DNA of 64,000 nt from Calothrix sp. NIES-2100 (lineage in GTDB: Bacteria; Cyanobacteriota; Cyanobacteriia; Cyanobacteriales; Nostocaceae), in assembly GCF_002368195.1 (NCBI RefSeq), contig NZ_AP018178.1, forward strand, positions 9,072,645-9,136,644. The letters run 5' to 3'. The position numbers were made by a program, and so were the translations under genes. The notes below the pieces were generated by a model, which did not search any database, was not told where the DNA came from, and was given only the letters and a program-made list of their open reading frames with translations. This document shows, piece after piece, positions 1 to 8,522 of the stretch. Within the stretch, counting starts at the first letter, position 1, and the number at the start of each line of letters is the position of its first letter.

Positions 1-846
1 GCCAAATCTGACCCCTGGCTATTTACCCTCGGCCCAATTATTGTTGTAATTCCAGTGTTTCTGTCTTTTCTGATTGTTCCCTTCGGACAGAATATTGTGA
101 TTACAAATGTGGGGATGGGGGTATTTTTGTGGATTGCCCTATCTAGCATTCAGCCAATTGGCTTGTTGATGGCTGGTTATGCATCGAATAATAAATACTC
201 CCTCTTAGGGGGCTTACGGGCAGCAGCGCAATCAATTAGTTATGAAATACCCTTGGCGTTGAGCGTGCTAGCGATCGCTATGATGTCTAACAGCCTCAGC
301 ACCGTTGATATTGTCAACCAGCAATCAGGCTACGGTATATTAGGCTGGAACATTTGGCGACAACCTGTTGGGTTTCTCATTTTTTGGATAGCAGCCCTTG
401 CTGAATGTGAACGCTTGCCCTTCGACTTACCGGAAGCAGAAGAAGAACTAGTTGCAGGTTATCAAACTGAATATGCCGGCATGAAATTCGGTCTATTCTA
501 CCTCGGTTCCTACGTCAACTTAATCCTTTCTAGCTTACTGGTTGCTATTTTATACCTAGGCGGCTGGGATTTTCCGATTCCCATCAATGTTATTGCTAAT
601 TTGTTGGGAATCAGTGAAGCAAACCCAGTCTTGCAGATAGTAACTGCTTCTTTGGGTATTATTATGACCGTACTCAAAGCCTACTTGCTAGTATTTGTCG
701 CCATCCTGTTGCGCTGGACAGTACCACGGGTACGAATTGACCAACTGTTAGATTTAGGATGGAAGTTTTTGCTACCAGTTGGTTTGGTTAATCTCCTATT
801 AACCGCAGCCCTGAAACTAGCTTTTCCCGTAGCCTTCGGTGGTTAG
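1..846 (+). CDS. ndhA: NAD(P)H-quinone oxidoreductase subunit 1 (NdhA), 3' part
   Basis: Membrane subunit of the thylakoid NDH-1 complex (equivalent of NuoH/ND1), which passes electrons from ferredoxin to plastoquinone in respiration and cyclic electron flow. The frame is open from base 1, so the true start lies upstream; about 281 residues are present and some 90 N-terminal residues are probably missing. The segments AECERLPFDLPEAEEELVAG and EYAGMKFGLFYLGSY are the conserved quinone-site loops of the NuoH/NdhA family. At least six hydrophobic helices are visible. It is followed in the same direction by ndhI, ndhG and ndhE, the standard cyanobacterial ndhAIGE order. The family assignment is firm. 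Confidence 0.97.
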   Translation, partial: AKSDPWLFTLGPIIVVIPVFLSFLIVPFGQNIVITNVGMGVFLWIALSSIQPIGLLMAGYASNNKYSLLGGLRAAAQSISYEIPLALSVLAIAMMSNSLSTVDIVNQQSGYGILGWNIWRQPVGFLIFWIAALAECERLPFDLPEAEEELVAGYQTEYAGMKFGLFYLGSYVNLILSSLLVAILYLGGWDFPIPINVIANLLGISEANPVLQIVTASLGIIMTVLKAYLLVFVAILLRWTVPRVRIDQLLDLGWKFLLPVGLVNLLLTAALKLAFPVAFGG

Positions 847-851
847 TCACG

Positions 852-909
852 AGTCATGAGTCATGAGTTATTTCACAAATGACCAATGATAAATGACCAA
901 TGACAACTG
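852..909. repeat. Heptanucleotide STRR-like repeats between ndhA and ndhI
   Basis: Degenerate heptamers of the type caaatga/ccaatga, preceded by two or three gagtcat units, fill the ndhA-ndhI gap. They resemble the short tandemly repeated repetitive (STRR) sequences of heterocystous cyanobacteria. The same motifs recur between ndhI and ndhG, near 20.04 kb, 30.8 kb and 41.1 kb. Confidence 0.7.
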
Positions 910-932
910 AGCATAAGAGAGAGTAAAACACG

Positions 933-1517
933 ATGCTAAAGTTCCTCAAACAAGTTGGCGATTATGCCAAAGAAGCAGTGCAAGCAGGTCGTTACATTGG
1001 TCAAGGGTTATCTGTTACCTTCGACCATATGCGGCGGCGGCCGATTACCGTCCAGTATCCTTACGAAAAACTAATTCCTGGCGAACGATTTCGCGGCAGA
1101 ATTCACTTTGAGTTTGATAAGTGTATCGCCTGTGAAGTTTGTGTGCGCGTTTGTCCCATCAACCTACCCGTAGTCGATTGGGAATTTGACAAAGCCAGCA
1201 AGAAGAAAAAGCTCAATCACTACAGCATTGACTTTGGAGTTTGTATCTTCTGCGGTAACTGTGTGGAATATTGTCCAACCAACTGTCTATCAATGACAGA
1301 GGATTATGAACTTTCCACCTACGATCGCCATGAGTTGAACTATGACAGCGTAGCATTGGGACGTTTGCCATACAAGGTAACAAATGACCCAATGGTGACA
1401 CCATTACGCGAATTAGTTTACCTGCCCAAAGGTGTCATGGAACCCCACGATCTACCCGCCGACGCACCACTTCCCGGTGCTATTCGCCAAGACTTGGTAG
1501 AACAAGCAGAAAAATAA
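933..1517 (+). CDS. ndhI: NAD(P)H-quinone oxidoreductase subunit I, 2x[4Fe-4S] (NdhI)
   Basis: Peripheral iron-sulphur subunit of NDH-1 that carries electrons towards plastoquinone. Of 194 residues, the N-terminal ~50 include an amphipathic segment ending RRRPITVQYPYEKLIPGERF, typical of NuoI/NdhI. Two ferredoxin motifs follow: CIACEVCVRVCP and CIFCGNCVEYCP, each giving CxxCxxCxxxCP for one [4Fe-4S] cluster. The C-terminal tail is the extended cyanobacterial form. It lies 87 bp after ndhA and 104 bp before ndhG, and both gaps are filled with STRR heptamers. Length and motifs agree with the family. Confidence 0.97.
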   Translation: MLKFLKQVGDYAKEAVQAGRYIGQGLSVTFDHMRRRPITVQYPYEKLIPGERFRGRIHFEFDKCIACEVCVRVCPINLPVVDWEFDKASKKKKLNHYSIDFGVCIFCGNCVEYCPTNCLSMTEDYELSTYDRHELNYDSVALGRLPYKVTNDPMVTPLRELVYLPKGVMEPHDLPADAPLPGAIRQDLVEQAEK

Positions 1518-1554
1518 ATTTAGTTAGTCATCTGTCCTTTGTCATTTGTCTTTT

Positions 1555-1605
1555 GCTAATGACTAATGACTAATGACTAATGACCAATGACCAATGACAA
1601 CTGAT
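1555..1605. repeat. STRR-like heptamer run between ndhI and ndhG
   Basis: Six consecutive heptamers (taatgac three times, then caatgac variants) follow a stretch of tcatttg-type heptamers on the opposite strand, so the transcript could fold into a hairpin made of repeats. It sits inside the ndh operon without touching coding sequence. Confidence 0.7.
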
Positions 1606-1620
1606 TGAGGACAAAAAACA

Positions 1621-2232
1621 GTGAATTTAGCAGAAGGAGTACAGGTTGTTTCCTTTGGTGTACTGGCTGTAATGATGATTGGGGCAGCAATAGGCGTGGT
1701 GTTGTCTTCTAGCATCGTCTATTCTGCCTTTTTGCTTGGTGGCGTATTCATCAGCATCGCTGGGTTGTACCTGTTGCTGAATGGTGATTTTGTAGCAGCT
1801 GCACAAATACTGGTTTATGTTGGTGCTGTTAACGTGCTGATCTTGTTTGCGATCATGTTGGTCAACAAGCGGCAGAATTTTGCACCATTTCCTAGTGCTG
1901 GAATCCGGAAAATATTAACAGCTGTAGTCAGTCTGGGACTCTTCGCTCTTTTGGGCACGATGATCTTAGCAACTCCTTGGGCTTATGCAACTGCTCCTGT
2001 AGTTGTTGAAAGTTCCATAGTTTTGATTGGTCAGCATTTCTTTACTGACTTTCTCCTACCTTTTGAATTGGCTTCTGTATTGTTGCTGATGGCTATGGTG
2101 GGAGCGATTATTTTGGCACGTCGCGAATACTTACCAGAACCAGGAACTACTTCCGAATTGCCACAAACCGTTTTGACTTTACCAGAACGGCCTAGAGAAC
2201 TAGTATCAGCAAGTCAGGAAACACAAGAGTAA
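1621..2232 (+). CDS. ndhG: NAD(P)H-quinone oxidoreductase subunit 6 (NdhG)
   Basis: Membrane subunit of NDH-1 (NuoJ/ND6 family) with 203 residues and about five hydrophobic helices. The segment AAAQILVYVGAVNVLILFAI is the conserved helix 3 of the family, with the pi-bulge region thought to couple quinone reduction to proton movement. The start is GTG (gtgaatttagca), preceded by a gattgagg ribosome-binding site; no ATG lies closer to the family start. The C-terminal ~35 residues are hydrophilic, as in other cyanobacteria. Third gene of the ndhAIGE operon. Confidence 0.96.
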   Translation: MNLAEGVQVVSFGVLAVMMIGAAIGVVLSSSIVYSAFLLGGVFISIAGLYLLLNGDFVAAAQILVYVGAVNVLILFAIMLVNKRQNFAPFPSAGIRKILTAVVSLGLFALLGTMILATPWAYATAPVVVESSIVLIGQHFFTDFLLPFELASVLLLMAMVGAIILARREYLPEPGTTSELPQTVLTLPERPRELVSASQETQE

Positions 2233-2291
2233 TATTTAAAACTGCTCTTGCCAGTAAAAAGCCAGGTTTTTCAGAAGGAATACAGAGATTC

Positions 2292-2597
2292 ATGCAACTC
2301 CAATACTTTTTGTTACTTGCGGCAGCTTTATTTTGTATTGGCATCTACGGTTTAATTACCAGCCGCAACGCCGTGCGGGTGCTGATGTCAATTGAGTTGC
2401 TGCTGAATGCTGTTAATTTGAATTTAATGGCATTTTCCAATTATCTTGACTCAACATTAATTAAGGGTCAGGTGTTTACCGTATTTGTGATCACCGTGGC
2501 CGCAGCCGAAGCGGCGGTAGGGTTGGCGATCGTGCTTGCCATTTATCGCAACCGTGATACCGTCGATATGGAGCAGTTTAATCTCCTCAAGTGGTAA
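2292..2597 (+). CDS. ndhE: NAD(P)H-quinone oxidoreductase subunit 4L (NdhE)
   Basis: Small NDH-1 membrane subunit (NuoK/ND4L family) of 101 residues with three transmembrane helices. The conserved acidic residues are visible in SIELLLNAVNLNL (helix 2) and AAAEAAVGLAIVLAIYR (helix 3); in the family these glutamates belong to the proton channel. An AGAAGGAAT ribosome-binding site precedes the ATG. Last ndh gene of the operon; nadK begins within ten bases of its stop, so it may share the transcript. Confidence 0.97.
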   Translation: MQLQYFLLLAAALFCIGIYGLITSRNAVRVLMSIELLLNAVNLNLMAFSNYLDSTLIKGQVFTVFVITVAAAEAAVGLAIVLAIYRNRDTVDMEQFNLLKW

Positions 2598-2603
2598 TTG
2601 TGC

Positions 2604-3524
2604 GTGCAACTCAAGCAGGTAATCATTGCTTATAAAGCGCGAGATGCCCAGAGTAAACGCTGGGCAGAAGTCTGTGCTAAACAACTAGAAAATCGCCAGT
2701 GTCAGGTATTGATCGGACCTAGCGGGCCAAAAGATAACCCTTACCCGGTGTTTTTGGCTTCAGTGGGTCAGCCAATCGATCTGGCATTGGTACTTGGTGG
2801 TGATGGTACTGTATTAACAGGAGCCAGACATTTAGCTCCAGCTGGCATCCCTATTCTGGGAGTGAATGTGGGAGGTCATCTGGGGTTCTTAACTGAGTCA
2901 GTTGAAGAATTCCAAGATACGGAAAAAGTGTGGGATAGGCTGTTTGAAGACCGCTATGCTGTTCAGCGGCGGATGATGTTGCAAGCAGCAGTGTTTGAAG
3001 GCTATGGATCGAATTTAGAACCAGTAAGCGATCGCTATTTGGCTTTGAATGAATTCTGTATCAAACCCGCCTCAGCCGATCGCATGATTACCTCAATTTT
3101 AGAAATGGAAATTGATGGTGAAGTTGTCGATCAATATGTTGGCGATGGGTTAATTGTTTCCACTCCCACTGGTTCCACTGGTTACACCGTTTCTGCTAAC
3201 GGCCCAATTATGCACGATGGGATGGAAGCGGTTACCATCACTCCCATCTGTCCCATGAGTCTTTCTAGCCGTCCCCTCGTCTTACCCCCTGGTTCTGTGG
3301 TCAGCGTTTGGCCTTTGGGGGATTACGATTTGAGTACTAAGCTGTGGACAGATGGCGTATTAGCTACTTCAATATGGCCAGGACACCGCGTAGATGTGCG
3401 CATGGCTGATTGTCGGGCGAAATTTATTATTTTGCGGGAGAACAATTCATATTATCAGACCCTACGAGAGAAATTGCTTTGGGCAGGTACTAGGGTTCGC
3501 TACAGTAATAATCACCGCAATTGA
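2604..3524 (+). CDS. nadK: NAD(+) kinase
   Basis: Cytosolic enzyme phosphorylating NAD+ to NADP+. The family motif GGDGTVL is near residue 70, followed by GVNVGGHLGFLTE and the conserved YVGDGLIVSTPTGSTGYT segment; these are the substrate-binding loops of NadK. A TTG lies two codons upstream at 2598, but the GTG at 2604 gives MQLKQVIIAYKARD, the N-terminus I recall for cyanobacterial NadK, so I chose it (306 residues). It starts 6 bp after the ndhE stop, implying cotranscription with the NDH-1 genes, which makes sense for a protein governing the pyridine nucleotide pool. Cyanobacteria usually carry two nadK paralogs; this appears to be the ndh-linked one. Confidence 0.95.
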   Translation: MQLKQVIIAYKARDAQSKRWAEVCAKQLENRQCQVLIGPSGPKDNPYPVFLASVGQPIDLALVLGGDGTVLTGARHLAPAGIPILGVNVGGHLGFLTESVEEFQDTEKVWDRLFEDRYAVQRRMMLQAAVFEGYGSNLEPVSDRYLALNEFCIKPASADRMITSILEMEIDGEVVDQYVGDGLIVSTPTGSTGYTVSANGPIMHDGMEAVTITPICPMSLSSRPLVLPPGSVVSVWPLGDYDLSTKLWTDGVLATSIWPGHRVDVRMADCRAKFIILRENNSYYQTLREKLLWAGTRVRYSNNHRN

Positions 3525-3608
3525 TGCTAAGTTTGTCCCTTTTTTAGTTTCCTGCCCTTCTCTACAGTAGCAAAAGTCATCTCAATCGATAATTGGTGCA
3601 AAAATTAT

Positions 3609-3638
3609 ACAAGCCTGCGGGTAAAACCGTGGGCTTGT
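3609..3638 (+). terminator. Possible terminator hairpin after nadK
   Basis: CAAGCC and GGCTTG arms flank an inner complementary region (TGCGG...CCGTG), giving a stable stem-loop about 85 bp after nadK. There is no strong T-run, so it may be a processing or folding element instead of a true Rho-independent terminator. Confidence 0.4.
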
Positions 3639-3748
3639 TGGCTATATTGCGATCGCGATTAAACCGCGATCAATGGACAGATAATTCTCACACCGCATTC
3701 CGCCTCAGCAGAGAGTAATTGATAGCTGTGTAGTGGGAATACTAGCAA

Positions 3749-3855
3749 TATAGCGGTTCTCAGTTGGATGCAATACAAAATTATATCGTTGCGGGTAGGG
3801 GCACGGCAGTGCCGTGCCCTCAAGAGTGTATTGGACTCAACTGAAAACCGCTATA
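3749..3855. mobile_element. 107-bp palindromic MITE-like element
   Basis: The ends are inverted repeats: TATAGCGGTT at the left and AACCGCTATA at the right, with complementarity continuing about 28 bp inward with few mismatches. The centre holds a second palindrome (GGGCACGGC/GCCGTGCCC). There is no ORF. This architecture fits a non-autonomous foldback MITE of cyanobacteria. It lies just upstream of the broken WD40 gene. Confidence 0.65.
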
Positions 3856-3874
3856 GTAAAGTGGTCAGGGTGCT

Positions 3875-5976
3875 ATGCCAGATAACCAACCAAAAGAATA
3901 TGATGCTGTACTTGGTGGACAATTACAAGTTCCTGTAGATGGTGTGGTGTTAGGGGGAATTGAAGGAGTTAAAAAACGTTTAGCTCTAAAACCAATAGAA
4001 CCAAGACTAGCAGCGCTTAAAGAGGCACTTAAATATGGTGATGCAGGTTTAGATTTAATAATAGAAGCTTTCCAACATCAACCACAGTTAAAACAATTTG
4101 CTTATACTCTACTATCCCAGCACCCAGATTCAAAAGCGAAGCAGTTAATAGAAAAGTGCAACCAATATGAATTTTTTCAGTGTATTGACTCATTAGAGGG
4201 GCATCAATATGAGGTTGGCTGGGTTCGTTTTAGTTCTGATGGCAAAAAATTTATTAGCGTCAGTAAAGATCTGACTATTAAAGTGTGGGATTTACACACA
4301 GAAAGAGTTATCCAAAATATTGAAACGCATGTTAGTAAGCGTATGGGAAAAGCTTACAATATCAATATCGCTTTTAGTTCAAACGAAAAAATAATTTGTA
4401 TATCTACTAAATATAATTCCGAAATAGAAGTTTGGAATGTAAATACAAGAACTAAAGTTTTTACATTAGAAGGGCGCTCCAATGCAAAAAATAATCTAGC
4501 AGCTTCCCTTGCTATTAGTGCAGATGGAAAAATACTTTTTAATAGTGAAGACAACTACATCAAATTTTGGGATTTACAAACAGGAGATTTGCTTCGTAGT
4601 TTTGAATAGAAATCAGATATTGCTGCTCTTTGTGTAAGTCCAGATGGAAAAACTCTCTTTAGCGGTGCTTGGGACGAGGTCATAATTTGGAACTGGCAGA
4701 CAGGTGAAATTATTAAAACTTTCAAAGTTAATTCAAAACATTATTGTAAATTTAATTGGATTGATATTTTAACTATTAGTTTAGATGATCGCTTTCTTGC
4801 AGGTATGAGTTTGAAAACAATTAAGGTATGGGATTTGGAAACGAAGCAAGAAATATATTCTTTTAACAATGAAGATAATTCATTTACGACCTCAGTCAGG
4901 ATGGACAAACCTTAGCGATCAGCCCTTGGAAACAACCTATTGAAGTGTGGGATTTAAAGACAAGACAGTTAATAAATAATTTAGAATCCCATTCTAAACC
5001 AGTTATTGCTTTAGCTTTAAGCGCAGACGGAAAAACTTTAGTAACAGGTAGCGCAGACAAGATAATCAGATTATGGGATTGGCATAAAAAACAACAAATT
5101 AGCACTTTAGGTGGGACAAGATACGTACATAGTTTATGGCTCAGTCAAGATGGTAAGATTGTGGTAACAGGATCTTTTTTAGATAGTTTTGAAGTATGGG
5201 ATACAATCAAAAAACAACATCTACATTCTTTACCGCAAATTGGAAACCCTCCCTGTGTTGCTATTAGCCCCGATAGCAAAACTTTAATTAGCCGTAGTTC
5301 ATATGGAAATTTAACAACATGGGATTTACAAACAGGAAAAAAAACAGGTTCTTTACCAGTTGATTTATATCAAATTAACGATATTGTAATTAGCCCTGAT
5401 GGTAAGACTCTTGTTTGTTGCCATAAGGAAATCCATCTGTGGGATATTAGTACAGGAAATTTAATTCGTACTTTTTCCAAGAATTCTATAAAAGTAAATT
5501 GTGCTGCTATTAGTTTAGATGAAAATATGCTGGTAACTGGCATGGATAATAATGCCATTATAGTTTGGGATTGGCAGACAGGTAAAGAAATACGCTCACT
5601 TGTTGGTCATAGAAAGCAAGTAAATTCTATCGCTATTAGCTTAGATGGAAATCTTTTAGTCAGCGGTAGTGACGATCAAACTGTTGTGCTGTGGAATTTA
5701 CGAACGGGTGAGAAAATGCATGTTTTTCAGGGACATTCTGGAGAAGTATATTCTGTTGCTATTAGTCCTTACGGTCAGGTAGTTTTTAGTGGTAGCGAAG
5801 ACGCTACTATCAAGATATGGGATGCAAAAACAGGCAAGTTAGTTAAAACTCTTGAGGGACATATATCTTGCGTTGATGCGATCGCGATTAGTCCAGACGG
5901 GCAAACTATATATAGTGGTAGCAATCGAGTTCGCGATAGTTCAATGAAAATTTGGGGACTACCAGTTTTAAAATAA
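3875..5976 (+). pseudogene. WD40-repeat protein, disrupted by a stop codon and a frameshift
   Basis: The intact ancestor would be a beta-propeller protein of about 700 residues. The N-terminal ~100 residues (from MPDNQPKEYDAVLGG, with GVVLGGIEGVKKRL) are a helical extension common on Nostoc WD40 proteins; repeats ending in VWD, FWD, IWN or LWN follow to the end. The frame is interrupted by TAG at 4607-4609, after which WD40 coding continues in the same frame (KSDIAALCVSPDGK). A second break, a one-base type shift, lies between about 4878 and 4897, where SQDGQTLAISP resumes in another frame. The 3' part (4945-5976) remains a long open frame and could still be expressed from an internal start. 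Upstream is a MITE-like palindrome. Function unknown; scaffold-type protein. Confidence 0.85.
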
Positions 5977-6130
5977 TTATTTCCTTTCCCAGGCGGAATT
6001 ACGTTGTTGTGCGAAAAGATTATCGAGCTAGGTTAAATAATCGAAATAGACAGATAAAATAGATAAGCAAAAAATTCTGTATCTTATTGACGGATTTTTT
6101 TGCCAATTATATTCATAATACTAACACTCT

Positions 6131-6163
6131 AGATCCCCGACTTTTTAAAGAAGTCGGGGATCT
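6131..6163. repeat. 33-bp REP-like palindrome (copy 1)
   Basis: AGATCCCCGACTT and AAGTCGGGGATCT arms enclose a short AT spacer. Near-identical palindromes occur at 7090-7122 and 14655-14687. Copies 1 and 2 bracket the acyltransferase-like gene. It can form a strong hairpin and may act as a bidirectional terminator or mRNA stabiliser. Confidence 0.8.
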
Positions 6164-6266
6164 GGGCAAAAAGTTTCGTTTAAGTAAATGCTATTCCACA
6201 ACATAGTTATTTGCGCAATGCTTAAATTTTATTAGAATATTTTGCCCATTCCCAGTAGGAAGACAG

Positions 6267-7046
6267 ATGGAAATTTCTAGTCCTGCTTCATCATTAATAG
6301 ATTTTCCTGTGCTTCAAAGCAAAAACTATATCTTAAAACTAGCTACAACTGAAGAAGAATTAGCATCAATCTTGCGGTTGCGCTTTGAAGTTTTTAATCT
6401 TGAACTAGGTCTAGGTTTTTCTAATTCTAGCCTTACCCAAATGGATCGCGATAGGTTTGATACAGTTTGCCATCATTTAATGCTGATTTCTAAATTGACT
6501 GGTAAAACCATTGGCACTTATCGGATGCAAACCTATACAATGGCTTCCCAAGGGTTGGGTTTTGATGCTGCTGATATTTTTAATCTCAATGGGATTCCTA
6601 ATACAGTACTTGCGATGTCTGTAGAAATTGGCAGAGCTTGTATAGCTAAAGAATACCGTAATAGTCAAGCACTTTTATTACTATGGCAAGGATTAGCACA
6701 TTATCTAATTTGTAGTCAAAGTAAATATTTTTTTGGTTGTGCATCTTTACTCACACAAAATCCTTTACAAGCTACTTGTGCTTATCATTATTTTCAGCTT
6801 CATAACTTGATGCATCCCAGTATTTTGGTTTACCCAAATGCACAATATTCTCTAGAATTGGCTCAACATTGCCCTGATTCATGTAATGTGAATATTCCTA
6901 ATATTGTGCAAGCATACTTGAATATTGGGGCAAAAATATGTAGTTTGCCAGCTATTGACAGACAATTCAAAACAATTGATTTTTTAACTATATCGAATAT
7001 CGAAGAATTTACTAGATGGCACTCCCAAAGTTTTCAGAGTAAGTAA
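6267..7046 (+). CDS. GNAT-fold N-acyltransferase-like protein (OlsB/Acetyltransf_5 type)
   Basis: 259 residues. The central part, with LATTEEELASILRLRFEVF near residue 25 and later SVEIGRACIAKEYRN, resembles the family containing OlsB ornithine acyl-ACP N-acyltransferase and so-called hemolysins: a conserved RxxVF-type start, a DxxDxxCxH region (here DRFDTVCHHLML), and the E(I/L)GR motif followed by R at the acyl-donor site. Substrate cannot be told; an acyl-ACP-dependent N-acylation is the family expectation. It is monocistronic, with REP palindromes 100 bp upstream and 44 bp downstream. Also possible is an autoinducer-synthase-like fold, which belongs to the same superfamily. Confidence 0.75.
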   Translation: MEISSPASSLIDFPVLQSKNYILKLATTEEELASILRLRFEVFNLELGLGFSNSSLTQMDRDRFDTVCHHLMLISKLTGKTIGTYRMQTYTMASQGLGFDAADIFNLNGIPNTVLAMSVEIGRACIAKEYRNSQALLLLWQGLAHYLICSQSKYFFGCASLLTQNPLQATCAYHYFQLHNLMHPSILVYPNAQYSLELAQHCPDSCNVNIPNIVQAYLNIGAKICSLPAIDRQFKTIDFLTISNIEEFTRWHSQSFQSK

Positions 7047-7089
7047 GTGTAAAGAAAATCTAGAAATGCTAAATCATTCGCGATCGCCA

Positions 7090-7122
7090 AGATCCCCGAC
7101 TTCTTCAAGAAGTCGGGGATCT
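7090..7122. repeat. 33-bp REP-like palindrome (copy 2)
   Basis: AGATCCCCGACTT...AAGTCGGGGATCT with a CTTCA spacer, a near-perfect hairpin immediately after the acyltransferase-like gene. The position suits a terminator or 3'-stabilising element. Confidence 0.8.
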
Positions 7123-7235
7123 GAATATGTGAATTAACAGCCTAAATTTTTAATCAATTCTCAGCTTAAATTAATTTTTTCAAGAGCGCCAAGCTTTAAA
7201 TTGTTATCAGAGAAGAGTTTGAGGACGTTAGCGTG

Positions 7236-7694
7236 ATGAAGTTCAAGCATTTAGCTATTTTGAGTATGATTACTGTGATTAGCATAGGCTGTGCAAACCA
7301 GGAACCCTCAAATCAGACAAATACCCAAACAAAGCCTCCCGCAACGGTAGCGAGTTCCGGTTCTGGAGTTGGTGTGTTTAAGGCTGGGGAACATCCTACT
7401 CAGGGAAAAGTCAAAGTCGTCACTGAACAAGGAAAAAGTTACTTAGAGTTCGATCAAAATTTTAAAACCGATAAAGGCCCAGATTTATATGTAATTTTGT
7501 ATCGTTCTGATGCTCCACCACAATCTGGTATTAAAGAGAAAGATTATCTGAGTATTGCTCCCTTACAAAAAATCAGCGGTACTCAACGTTATGCTGTACC
7601 TGAAAAAGTGAAGCTAGGAGAATTTAAATCTGTGGCTATTTGGTGTCGTAAATTCAATGCTACTTTCGGTTATGCTCCTTTAGCTAGTAGTTAA
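7236..7694 (+). CDS. DM13-domain lipoprotein
   Basis: 152 residues from the ATG at 7236 (a GTG one codon earlier is also possible; gagg lies 8-11 bases upstream). The N-terminus is a lipoprotein signal: a hydrophobic run ending ISIGC, with Cys ~18-19 as the predicted lipidated residue. A Thr/Pro/Ser linker leads to a DM13 domain (GVFKAGEHPTQGKVKVV...GPDLYVILY...FKSVAIWCRKFNATFGYAPL). DM13 is a small beta domain proposed to act in electron transfer or redox at the cell surface; the conserved Cys in AIWCRKF is present. The next gene is a DUF4079 membrane protein, so a membrane-associated redox role is plausible but unproven. Confidence 0.85.
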   Translation: MKFKHLAILSMITVISIGCANQEPSNQTNTQTKPPATVASSGSGVGVFKAGEHPTQGKVKVVTEQGKSYLEFDQNFKTDKGPDLYVILYRSDAPPQSGIKEKDYLSIAPLQKISGTQRYAVPEKVKLGEFKSVAIWCRKFNATFGYAPLASS

Positions 7695-7802
7695 AGCTGC
7701 ACTTAATTAGTCAAAATATCTCGCAAAAAAGTGTGAGATCAAAGCCTAGCGGTTATCTGTAAGACAGCCGTATTAATTCATTGCGTCAAAATTAGGTATT
7801 AT

Positions 7803-8522
7803 ATGGAATTAGCAGATTTTTTGGGGCTGATACATCCGGCGATCGCAATTATTTTTGTCTTCCCAATCATTGGCAATGTAGTCAATTTCGCATGGCAAAC
7901 ACGCCAACGACGTTTACAAACTTTAGCTAATGGTAAAAGCAAGATACCCCCAGTAGTTGGCGCAGATCATAGAAAGTTTGGTGAGTTGCTAACAAGTGCA
8001 GTTGTGGGTGTAACTTTGCTAGGTTTAGGTTATGCAATTGGTAAAAATATTGTCAAACATCAATTGTGGAGTACAGCACCTTTGAAAGTATTATTTATTG
8101 TCTTGATATTTTCTGCCACTATTAAATGTTTAATATTACTCTATCAAGCACGGCAGCGGCTGTGGCGGGGTATTTTTGCTTCTTTAACTGGTGCAGGTTT
8201 AGTGATTATTGGTTGTCAAGATGGAGTTTATCGCCTGACGAATGAGTGGTATTGGTCGCACTACTATATTGGGATTACCGCAGCTTTACTGATGATTTTC
8301 TCTGTGTCAATTGTCCAAGATATTTATCAGGATAAATCCCAGCGATGGCGCATTGTCCATACGATTTTAAATTGTATTGCTATATTACTATTTATTGGGC
8401 AAGGATTGACAGGAACGCGAGACTTACTAGCAATTCCCCTAAGTTGGCAAGAACCTTACATTTATCAGTGTGATTTTGCTCAAAAAACTTGTTTGACACC
8501 AAATCCTCAAATATCAAAGTGA
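7803..8522 (+). CDS. DUF4079 integral membrane protein
   Basis: 239 residues with about six hydrophobic helices. The opening LIHPAIAIIFVFPIIGNVVNFAW and the region VGADHRKFGELLTSAVVGVTLLGLGYAIG match my memory of the cyanobacterial DUF4079 family, which shares its architecture with cytochrome-b561-like membrane proteins; conserved His residues (HP near residue 11 and DHRK near 58) might bind haem. The stop overlaps the GTG start of the following histidine kinase (GTGA), so the two are translationally coupled and probably act together, perhaps as sensor input. Substrate unknown. Confidence 0.8.
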   Translation: MELADFLGLIHPAIAIIFVFPIIGNVVNFAWQTRQRRLQTLANGKSKIPPVVGADHRKFGELLTSAVVGVTLLGLGYAIGKNIVKHQLWSTAPLKVLFIVLIFSATIKCLILLYQARQRLWRGIFASLTGAGLVIIGCQDGVYRLTNEWYWSHYYIGITAALLMIFSVSIVQDIYQDKSQRWRIVHTILNCIAILLFIGQGLTGTRDLLAIPLSWQEPYIYQCDFAQKTCLTPNPQISK

